This document shows positions 1-5,150 of a DNA stretch of 5,150 bases, piece by piece. The stretch is from NCBI GenBank assembly GCA_913055135.1, contig CAJXJV010000111.1, positions 1 to 5,150 on the forward strand, written 5' to 3'. Source of the DNA: an uncultured Desulfurobacterium sp. (GTDB taxonomy: Bacteria; Aquificota; Aquificia; Desulfurobacteriales; Desulfurobacteriaceae). Under the pieces are notes generated by a model, which made no database searches, was not told the DNA's origin, and saw only the letters and a list, made by a program, of their open reading frames with translations. Position 1 is the first letter of the stretch, and each line of letters opens with the position of its first letter. A program made the position numbers and the translations under genes.

Positions 1-1179
1 TACCTTGAAGCCCTCAGTCAAGGGGAAAATGCGACATTAACAATCTCGGGAATTTCCTATAGTGAAATAGAAAAAGATTACAGAACTTTTGATCCAGAGG
101 ATATTACCCAATCTCCTCTCTACGGTGTTCTTAACCTTATAGCTAACAGCAATGATCTCCAATCTCTAATTTCCATGGGCAATTTTCCAGCATTTGATAT
201 TACAAAGCTTTCAGAATTGTCTAACAAGACTCAAAGTGGAGAACCATTTGATATTCATGATTACGTCAAATTTATCCCTGTCTACTTTGAAAACAAAGAT
301 TTATACAACGGCACAGTTTATATCTTCCAGCATGGACTTGGCGGAAACAGAACAAATGCTGAGGCTTTGCTTGAGGATATTCAGCTTCCGGTTGTTGCAA
401 TTGACCTTCCTTTCCATGGAGATTATACAAAACTTACAGAGAACAGCACTTTTGAGTGTGGTGAAGGAAAATGTTTCCTCACGTCAAACATTGCCCAGGA
501 TAGGCTCAACATCTATCAATCTGTCTTTAATCTGAGATTACTGGAACTTCTCTTGAGAAAAGGTTTCTACGATCTAAATGGTGATGGAAATCCTGATAAT
601 GCAACTACCGTGAATTTCCTTGGAGTTTCCATGGGAGCTATTGTTGGTTCAATCTACGCCAATTACGGAACTCCTGATAAAGTCGTTCTCAACGTTGGTG
701 GCGCTAATTTTGTCTCTATCACTGATAGAGCAACCAACCAGTTAATCGAATCTCTCCTTGAATCAACAGGAGCCAAAAAGAACACAAACAAATACTGCAT
801 GCTCCTTGGTATCTTTCAGCTAATTCTTGACCCGGCAGATCCTGTTTATATTGGAACTACAAATTCGACAAATATAATCATTCAAAGTGCTTACCATGAT
901 ACTGTTGTTCCAAACATTTCAAACGAGATTTTGGCAAGGAAAGTGGGATTTGATAACTATACACAGGTGGAGTCTCCCGATCCTGACAATCCACCACCTG
1001 CAAGTCCTGGATGGTACATGTTTGGCAACGAAACAAACTGGGTAAATCACGGATTCCTGCTTCATACAAATGTTGAAAACTATCCAGAAGCAGAAGGACA
1101 CTTAGACGTTGAATTCCTCCAGAAAGCCCAAAAAGCTGCAAGGGAGCAAATTAATAACTTTTTCACTCAATCCCAGTAA
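1..1179 (+). CDS. Alpha/beta-hydrolase, probable exported lipase/esterase (5' end missing)
   Basis: The reading frame is open from the first base to the TAA at 1177-1179, giving 392 visible residues. The true start lies left of the window, so the ATG at 175 is an internal Met. An alpha/beta-hydrolase core is visible: the oxyanion-type motif HGLGG at 331-345, the nucleophile elbow GVSMGA with Ser at 628-630, a candidate acid Asp at 898-900 in AYHDTVVP, and a candidate catalytic His at 1048-1050 in WVNHGF. An Asp/Asn/Gly-rich loop (DLNGDGNPD, 571-597) just before the nucleophile strand recalls calcium-binding loops. It also occurs at this place in large VolA/Pla-1-like surface lipases, as I recall that family. 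Two close Cys (457-459 and 472-474) could form a disulfide. The Asn/Thr-rich composition, unlike the Lys/Glu-rich neighbours, suggests export, but the signal peptide would be outside the window. The substrate is unknown. The gene is followed by its own hairpin terminator. Confidence 0.85.
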   Translation, partial: YLEALSQGENATLTISGISYSEIEKDYRTFDPEDITQSPLYGVLNLIANSNDLQSLISMGNFPAFDITKLSELSNKTQSGEPFDIHDYVKFIPVYFENKDLYNGTVYIFQHGLGGNRTNAEALLEDIQLPVVAIDLPFHGDYTKLTENSTFECGEGKCFLTSNIAQDRLNIYQSVFNLRLLELLLRKGFYDLNGDGNPDNATTVNFLGVSMGAIVGSIYANYGTPDKVVLNVGGANFVSITDRATNQLIESLLESTGAKKNTNKYCMLLGIFQLILDPADPVYIGTTNSTNIIIQSAYHDTVVPNISNEILARKVGFDNYTQVESPDPDNPPPASPGWYMFGNETNWVNHGFLLHTNVENYPEAEGHLDVEFLQKAQKAAREQINNFFTQSQ

Positions 1180-2111
1180 AGAAAACACCTTACTCTTCTA
1201 CCCTCTACCTCTACGGTAGGGGGTACTTCCTTTTTACAGATCTCCTTTACTTCCGGACATCTTGGATGAAAAGGACATCCAGCAATCTCTTCTGAAGGTT
1301 CGGGAATATTACCGGGAATGGAAAAGAGTTTTCTCTTTTCCCCTCCTTTCAGGACAGGAGAACATTCTATAAGTCCTTTGGTGTATGGATGAAGAGGTTT
1401 TTCAAATATTTCCGCTGTTCTTCCAGATTCAACTGTGTAACCTGCATACATAACAAACACTCGTTGAGAAAACTCAGCTACAACACCCATATCGTGGGTT
1501 ATAAGAAGAATCCCTGTATTTTTCTCAACAGAAAGATTTTTCAGTAGGTTCAAAATCTTTGATTGAACTGTAACATCAAGGGCTGTCGTCGGCTCATCAG
1601 CAAGGATGTAGTCAGGATTACAGGCAAGCGCCATAGCTATTGCAACCCTTTGCTTGAGTCCACCGGAAAGGTGATGAGGATAGGTGTTCATCCTCTCTTC
1701 AGGTTCCGGAACTTCGGCAAGTTTCAAGAGCTCCACAACTTTTTCCTCTATCTCTCCCTTTTCTGCTTTCCCATGATATAAAAGGGCTTCCCCTATCTGC
1801 TCTTTTATCTTCATCAACGGATTGAGAGAAGCAGAAGGATCCTGAAAGATCATTGAAACTTTTTCCCAGCGAAACTTACGGAGCTCTTCACCCTGGAGAG
1901 AGAGTACGTTCAATCCGTCAACGTTTATTTCTCCTGCAATATGGAGATTTTCTGGAAGAAGCTTTAAAACGGAAAGTGCTGTAAGCGACTTCCCGCTTCC
2001 ACTCTCTCCAACTACTGCAACTCTTTCTCCCTTTTTAACTTCAAGAAACGCATCTTTAACAATCCTGTAGTTTCCTGTCTCAATTGAAAGATTCCTGACT
2101 ATTAAAGACAT
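1167..2111 (-). CDS. Oligopeptide/dipeptide (DppD/OppD-type) ABC transporter ATP-binding protein
   Basis: This 314-residue protein is a cytoplasmic ATPase that powers a peptide-type importer (PepT family). All nucleotide-binding elements are present and intact: Walker A GESGSGKS (35-42), Q-loop Gln90 in MIFQDPSASLNP, signature LSGGLKQR (148-155), Walker B YILADE (168-173), D-loop TALD (176-179) and switch His206. After LHPYTKGL comes the family's C-terminal extension with four Cys (279, 285, 292, 309), spaced as in OppD/DppD proteins that bind a [4Fe-4S] cluster. Length and start are normal for DppD/OppD; MSLIVRNLSIE begins at the first strand. The start codon overlaps the end of the upstream gene by 10 bp, with only a weak GAGAT-like ribosome site, which suggests translational coupling. 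No permease, binding protein or OppF partner is visible. The substrate could be peptides, nickel or another small ligand and cannot be settled here. Its last 13 bp overlap the convergent hydrolase gene. Confidence 0.93.
   Translation of the reverse strand: MSLIVRNLSIETGNYRIVKDAFLEVKKGERVAVVGESGSGKSLTALSVLKLLPENLHIAGEINVDGLNVLSLQGEELRKFRWEKVSMIFQDPSASLNPLMKIKEQIGEALLYHGKAEKGEIEEKVVELLKLAEVPEPEERMNTYPHHLSGGLKQRVAIAMALACNPDYILADEPTTALDVTVQSKILNLLKNLSVEKNTGILLITHDMGVVAEFSQRVFVMYAGYTVESGRTAEIFEKPLHPYTKGLIECSPVLKGGEKRKLFSIPGNIPEPSEEIAGCPFHPRCPEVKEICKKEVPPTVEVEGRRVRCFLYWD
1199..1235 (+). terminator. Rho-independent terminator of the hydrolase gene, inside the opposing ABC gene
   Basis: Twenty bases after the hydrolase stop codon, TACCCTCTACC (1199-1209) pairs with GGTAGGGGGTA (1215-1225) across a five-base loop. 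This gives an 11-bp stem with a single U-G wobble at 1204/1220, followed by CTTCCTTTTT (1226-1235). Read on the minus strand, the wobble becomes an A-C mismatch and there is no U-tract, so the structure is oriented for plus-strand transcription. It lies within the coding sequence of the ABC ATPase, covering about residues 293-305. Confidence 0.75.
1320..1341. repeat. Perfect 9-bp inverted repeat inside the ABC ATPase gene
   Basis: GGAAAAGAG (1320-1328) and CTCTTTTCC (1333-1341) are perfect inverted arms around a TTTT loop. The repeat lies in codons for about residues 257-264 of the ATPase, between the nucleotide-binding domain and the Cys-rich tail. Neither strand has a U-tract after it, so it is not a standard terminator. 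Chance from Lys/Arg-rich codons is possible. Confidence 0.5.
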
Positions 2112-3835
2112 TCTATCTCTACCCAGTAAGAGGTATCGGAAAAGATATCAGGATCAAAGTAGAGTTTTTTACATCTAATTGTCTTTCCTGAAGACTCCTT
2201 AGCAGCAACGTAATGACCGATGACCTCTGGAATCGTTCCAAGGAATCTACCGTCTCTCGAATGGAGAGTATAGGTTACAGGAGATTCAGGGTTGAGAGGT
2301 TCTGCTTTCAGATAAATCTCCTGATTTTCCCTTATCACCCTTTCCCAGTTAGGTCTGTAGATTCTTTTAGTTTTAATCGGAACAAAATACCTGTTCTCCT
2401 TTGCCAGAAACTGATGAACGTTCTCATACTCTTTCAGCGAAAGGAGAAATTTGAGGAGCTCCCTCAAAATTGGAGCTCCAGAGTTTTCCAGTTTCAACCC
2501 ATAAATTCCTATCAAAGGCCAGAGCTCCTTTTCTTCAAAAGCACTCCTTATCTCCTTTTTGTACAGCTTTACAATCAGAGGATTCTTCTTCCAGAGAGAC
2601 TCCAGAGTGTTAAAGAGGTTTTCAACACTTTCAGGAGAAAAGGAAAACTCCTTTAGTGATTTGATAAATTCCCTTAGTCTGGATTTAAACTGTTTACGGT
2701 AGCAAAGTCTCGTCAGCAACCATCTCCTGTTTATTTTCTTGTAAAGATTCTCAACCATTTCTCTGTCTAAAAACCAGTTAATGTAGATGGTTGCCTTTCT
2801 TAGCTCCTTCTCCACTACCGAATCTATCGATGGTCTAAAGGCTTCCCTGTGAAAAATCTCAGTAAACATGTTTTTTAAAGTTCCTTTAATCGTTGCTACT
2901 ACCTTCTTAAAGTCCGCTTCTAATTTTTCGCTCCTGAGAACAATTTCAAGCTTTACATCCGCACCATCCATCACCTGAGTAATCTTTGGTATGATGACAA
3001 TCCCTCTTCTCTCAACTACCTCAAGGTTTGAATATGCAAGATGGGTTGGGAAGAGATACTCGAGGTTTTGAGAAAAGTACTCAAGAAGTGACGTAACTGC
3101 CGAGTTTAAAAGGTCATCCGATATCTGTATCAATTTCTCTATTTTCAAATCAGGAAGTTCTTCCTTTCTCTCTTCCTTCTCTGGAACAACTAAGAGATCC
3201 TTTTGAAATCTCTCCCAGATTGCTATCTCAAGATAGTTTTCAAGCAATCTGAGAGCTCCTTCCTCTTCCCGCAGGTATTTCCTTGCACTATCTCTTATCC
3301 TCTTTGCCTTTTCAAAACCTTTTATCTCTCTTTTAGAAAGCTCCCAGAATTCTTGCGAGAAGTGAATAAATTCCCCTTCCACAGGGTAGAAAAAGTTCTT
3401 CAAAGCTTCTGATATAAACCTGTAAGAGTTAATTCTTGAAATCTCTTTAACCTTGAGAAGCTGAAAATCAACACTTTCACTCTTTTCTGTTGAAGCAATC
3501 AGAAGAGAAGGAGAATTTGGAAAACTATTCCTGAAAAGCTTTATCTTCTCGTAAACGTAACTTTTTGTCAGACATTTAAAAGGCAGATACGAAAAGACCA
3601 TTAATACTCTATCAGAATCATTCAGAAACTTCTCTGTTTTCACCGGAACAGAAAGTCTATCCGAAAGGTACATGGAAAAGGGCAACGCTAAAGGATCTGC
3701 CGGGTATATGGCAGAAACTTTTGAATCGAGTTTTTTGAACTTCTCTATAAAAAAATCAAGGGCATCGATAACAAACTCCTGTCTCAGCTCATCCGACTCA
3801 AAAAGCAGAGAAGTACTTATTTCCTTAACCTTCAT
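2102..3835 (-). CDS. Uncharacterised 577-residue protein with HIRAN-like C-terminal domain
   Basis: I do not recognise the full-length protein. Its C-terminus (about residues 484-577) follows the HIRAN pattern: a hydrophobic strand, LKAEPLNPES (509-518), then RDGRFLGTIP (527-536), a short helix, and a Gly-containing turn at 550. HIRAN domains are DNA-end-binding or DNA-repair-associated modules in other proteins. The N-terminal part (about 37-116) has alternating strands and helices resembling a phosphoribosyltransferase core, with PADPLALPFSMYL at 45-57, but the acidic PRPP-binding motif is not seen where VLMVFSYLPF (77-86) stands. The middle is mainly helical, with a Glu/Lys-rich linker (218-235) and a strongly basic stretch (366-395). 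No signal peptide or membrane segment is seen, so it is probably cytoplasmic. The ATG overlaps the end of argD by 11 bp; AAAGAG lies very close to it, and a GAGG lies 12 bases away, so coupled translation is likely. The gene overlaps the ABC ATPase start by 10 bp. The reading frame is certain; the function is inference. Confidence 0.9.
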   Translation of the reverse strand: MKVKEISTSLLFESDELRQEFVIDALDFFIEKFKKLDSKVSAIYPADPLALPFSMYLSDRLSVPVKTEKFLNDSDRVLMVFSYLPFKCLTKSYVYEKIKLFRNSFPNSPSLLIASTEKSESVDFQLLKVKEISRINSYRFISEALKNFFYPVEGEFIHFSQEFWELSKREIKGFEKAKRIRDSARKYLREEEGALRLLENYLEIAIWERFQKDLLVVPEKEERKEELPDLKIEKLIQISDDLLNSAVTSLLEYFSQNLEYLFPTHLAYSNLEVVERRGIVIIPKITQVMDGADVKLEIVLRSEKLEADFKKVVATIKGTLKNMFTEIFHREAFRPSIDSVVEKELRKATIYINWFLDREMVENLYKKINRRWLLTRLCYRKQFKSRLREFIKSLKEFSFSPESVENLFNTLESLWKKNPLIVKLYKKEIRSAFEEKELWPLIGIYGLKLENSGAPILRELLKFLLSLKEYENVHQFLAKENRYFVPIKTKRIYRPNWERVIRENQEIYLKAEPLNPESPVTYTLHSRDGRFLGTIPEVIGHYVAAKESSGKTIRCKKLYFDPDIFSDTSYWVEIECL

Positions 3836-5012
3836 GCTCTTTTAGAACCTCTTCAAGTATTTTCAGTCCGTAATCAATCTCTTCCTCTGTTATAACAAGC
3901 GGTGGAACAAACCTCAAAACGTTTCCTGCTGTACAATTAATAATAAGTCCTTTTTCAAGGGCTGACTTTACTATATCAACACAAGGGATCTTACAGACAG
4001 CACCAACCATAAGTCCCTTTCCTCTCACATAGTCAATGACACCAGGGAATCTGTCCCTCAGTTCTTCAAGCCCCTTCCTGAGATACTCTCCTTTCCTTTC
4101 CACCTCTCTCAGAAAACCTTCATCCGAAACGATTCTCATGACTTCAACACCAGCTCTTGTAACGAGGGGGTTTCCACCAAAGGTTGAAGCGTGGAGACCT
4201 GGCTTTAGAACGTCCGCTGCTTTCCCTTTTGCCACTATCGCTCCAATTGGAACACCATTTCCAAGAGCTTTGGCAAGTGTCATTACATCCGGTTCAACAC
4301 CGTAATGCTGATAGGCAAAAATCTTTCCGGTTCTCCCGATTCCAGTCTGAACTTCATCAAATATGAGAATAGCATCTATCTCATCTGCTATTTCTCTCAA
4401 TCCCTCTAAGAACTCCTCTTCAGCAGGAACAATTCCACCTTCACCCTGAATTGGTTCAACGATTATTCCAGCAGTTCTCTCTGAAACCACCTCTTTGACA
4501 GAGTCAAGGTTGTTAAATTCAGCAAATTTGACTCCTGTCAGCATGGGACCAAAGCCTTCGCTGTACTTCCCCTGTCCTGTAACAGAGACTGCTGCCATTG
4601 TCCTGCCGTGAAAGGACTGTCTAAAAGCAACTATTTCGTACTTTTCTGGATTCTTTTCTGTTCCGTACCTTCTTGCAAGCTTTATAGCTCCTTCATTTGC
4701 CTCTGCTCCACTGTTGCAGAAGAAGACCTTCTCTCCAAAGGAGTTTTCACAGATGAGTTCCGCCAGTTCTGCCTGAGTCTCTATGTGAAAAAGGTTTGAA
4801 ACGTGAATCAACTTCCTTGCCTGATCACAGATAGCATCAGAGACAGCAGGATGACAGTGACCAAGATTGCAGACTGCAATTCCTGCTAACATATCAAGGT
4901 ATTTCTTACCTTTATCGTCGTAGAGCCAGGAGCCTCTTCCCTTTACAAAAACCACCGGAAATCTGTTGTAAGTCTTCATTACAAAATTCTCTGTCTTTTC
5001 AAAAACGTTCAT
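3825..5012 (-). CDS. argD: Acetylornithine aminotransferase (class III, PLP-dependent)
   Basis: This 395-residue cytoplasmic enzyme would transfer the amino group between glutamate and N-acetylglutamate semialdehyde to make N-acetylornithine, a step of arginine biosynthesis. Related ArgD enzymes can also act on succinyl-diaminopimelate in lysine synthesis. Class III aminotransferase landmarks are complete: NLGHCHP (49-55), the phosphate-binding SGAEAN (101-106), FHGRT (134-138), EPIQGEGG (186-193), FDEVQTGIGRTG (218-229) with the cofactor-contacting Asp219, TLAKALGNGVPIGA with the Schiff-base Lys248, STFGGNP (276-282), and LRFVPPLVIT near the end. Length is typical. The first ATG is preferred over Met12 because a GAGG lies six bases before it. 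It is the first gene of the visible minus-strand block and overlaps the next gene by 11 bp. No other arginine gene is in the window. Other class III enzymes (ornithine or GABA aminotransferase) are less likely given the ArgD-style motifs and length. Confidence 0.93.
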   Translation of the reverse strand: MNVFEKTENFVMKTYNRFPVVFVKGRGSWLYDDKGKKYLDMLAGIAVCNLGHCHPAVSDAICDQARKLIHVSNLFHIETQAELAELICENSFGEKVFFCNSGAEANEGAIKLARRYGTEKNPEKYEIVAFRQSFHGRTMAAVSVTGQGKYSEGFGPMLTGVKFAEFNNLDSVKEVVSERTAGIIVEPIQGEGGIVPAEEEFLEGLREIADEIDAILIFDEVQTGIGRTGKIFAYQHYGVEPDVMTLAKALGNGVPIGAIVAKGKAADVLKPGLHASTFGGNPLVTRAGVEVMRIVSDEGFLREVERKGEYLRKGLEELRDRFPGVIDYVRGKGLMVGAVCKIPCVDIVKSALEKGLIINCTAGNVLRFVPPLVITEEEIDYGLKILEEVLKEHEG

Positions 5013-5023
5013 CTCCTACCTCT
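5013..5023 (-). promoter_or_regulatory. Ribosome-binding site of argD
   Basis: Reading toward the start codon, the minus strand shows AGAGGTAGGAG directly before ATG. The GAGG (5019-5022) sits six bases upstream of the ATG, an ideal Shine-Dalgarno distance; the second GGAG abuts the ATG and is probably too close to be used. This fixes the argD start at 5012 and contrasts with the weak sites of the two downstream genes. Confidence 0.7.
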
Positions 5024-5039
5024 TCTCCCGATTCTGAAA

Positions 5040-5057
5040 TTTTCTGTAGTCAGAAAA
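5040..5057. repeat. Small hairpin in the presumed argD leader
   Basis: TTTTCTG (5040-5046) and CAGAAAA (5051-5057) are perfect 7-bp inverted arms around a 4-base loop. If the tentative promoter at 5066-5094 is right, this hairpin would form at the very 5' end of the argD transcript. An alternative pairing with TTCTGA at 5032-5037 is also possible. The stem is AT-rich and weak. Confidence 0.4.
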
Positions 5058-5065
5058 AAGTATCA

Positions 5066-5094
5066 CTAAAATTCGCAGATGGGAATATAGTCAA
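5066..5094 (-). promoter_or_regulatory. Tentative sigma70-type promoter for argD
   Basis: On the minus strand TTGACT (5089-5094) matches the -35 consensus at five of six positions. It is followed after 17 bases by TTTTAG (5066-5071), a poor -10 with three of six matches. A better-looking TATATT lies at 5084-5089 but has no suitable -35 element. The location, about 50-80 bases upstream of argD and in noncoding DNA, is right for an operon promoter. The call rests on a good -35 and spacing only. Confidence 0.35.
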
Positions 5095-5101
5095 GGGGAC
5101 A

Positions 5102-5150
5102 TCTGAAAAACGATAGTTTTCGTTAGCTTCCATTAGCTATCGTTATCAGA
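5102..5150. repeat. Inverted repeat enclosing two direct repeats, upstream of argD
   Basis: AACGATAG (5109-5116) and CTATCGTT (5137-5144) form perfect 8-bp inverted arms around 20 bases. Outside them TCTGA (5102-5106) and TCAGA (5146-5150) are also complementary, extending the symmetry to 13 pairs with a small offset. Inside, TTAGCT occurs twice (5123-5128, 5133-5138), exactly 10 bp apart. Read on the minus strand, the inner stem is followed by Us, so a weak terminator of a gene to the right is one reading and a protein-binding site is another. The window ends at its outer arm. Confidence 0.45.

Noticed and set aside
878..1141. Minus-strand reading frames opposite the hydrolase end, which could continue the operon
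   Set aside because: They overlap the conserved acid and His region of the hydrolase on the other strand and have no domain-like features.
1100..1166. A terminator for the minus-strand operon just past the ABC stop codon
   Set aside because: Only a very short AGC/GCT pairing near 1122-1138 was found, with no stable stem followed by Us.
175..1179. The hydrolase starting at ATG 175
   Set aside because: The same frame is open back to base 1 with protein-like sequence and no ribosome site before 175, so this ATG is an internal Met of a longer gene.
2450..2480. Two GGAGCTCC palindromes (2455-2462 and 2472-2479), plus a TTTGAGG/CCTCAAA hairpin
   Set aside because: They lie in coding sequence of the HIRAN-like gene, where codons for Gly-Ala-Pro and Glu-Leu create GGAGCTCC; similar GAGCTC strings recur elsewhere in the window, so chance and codon use explain them.
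2213..2656. A 147-residue plus-strand reading frame opposite the HIRAN-like gene
   Set aside because: It is the antisense shadow of a well-supported gene and shows no recognisable motif or ribosome site. The same holds for the shorter plus-strand frames at 1563-1781, 3203-3412, 4036-4305, 4184-4366 and 4608-4799.
4977..4979. Met12 as an alternative argD start
   Set aside because: The upstream ATG at 5012 has a well-spaced GAGG, and the extra residues fit the usual ArgD N-terminus.
5013..5150. Arginine-repressor (ARG box) operator upstream of argD
   Set aside because: No sequence resembling the known ARG box dyads was found; the repeats present have a different sequence.
1..5150. CRISPR arrays, tRNA or rRNA genes, insertion sequences, defence systems
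   Set aside because: No regularly spaced repeats, RNA-gene cores, transposase motifs or typical defence domains were seen; apart from about 140 bases the window is filled by four protein genes.

Overview
This window reads as a compact bacterial chromosome segment. It is moderately AT-rich, the proteins are rich in Lys, Glu and Arg (less so in the exported-looking hydrolase), and genes overlap by about 10 bp, with no noncoding stretch longer than about 140 bp. That style suits a thermophilic bacterium with a streamlined genome; an Aquificota-type lineage (for example Desulfurobacteriaceae) is my guess, but no marker gene here proves it.

Layout. Positions 1-1179 (+) hold the 3' part of a gene for a probably exported alpha/beta-hydrolase (lipase/esterase type) whose start lies left of the window. 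It meets, tail to tail, a three-gene block on the minus strand that is transcribed from right to left: argD (acetylornithine aminotransferase, 5012-3825), an unrecognised 577-residue protein with a HIRAN-like C-terminus (3835-2102), and an oligopeptide/dipeptide-type ABC transporter ATPase (2111-1167). The three genes overlap by 11 and 10 bp, so they are almost certainly co-transcribed and translationally coupled. The two opposing gene ends overlap by 13 bp. The best terminator of the window, serving the plus-strand hydrolase, lies inside the coding sequence of the ABC ATPase.

Positions 5013-5150 are noncoding as far as can be seen. They hold a good ribosome-binding site for argD, a tentative promoter, a small hairpin in the presumed leader, and at the far edge an inverted repeat enclosing two direct repeats spaced one helical turn apart.

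How the genes work together: the grouping is functionally mixed (arginine biosynthesis, a possible nucleic-acid-related protein, peptide uptake), and the ATPase stands without its permeases, binding protein or second ATPase. Scattered pathway genes in mixed operons are known from Aquifex-like genomes. The most novel item is the middle protein. Its C-terminus matches the HIRAN pattern, its N-terminus looks like a degenerate phosphoribosyltransferase fold, and between them lies a helical, locally very basic region. No CRISPR array, tRNA, rRNA or mobile element was seen.
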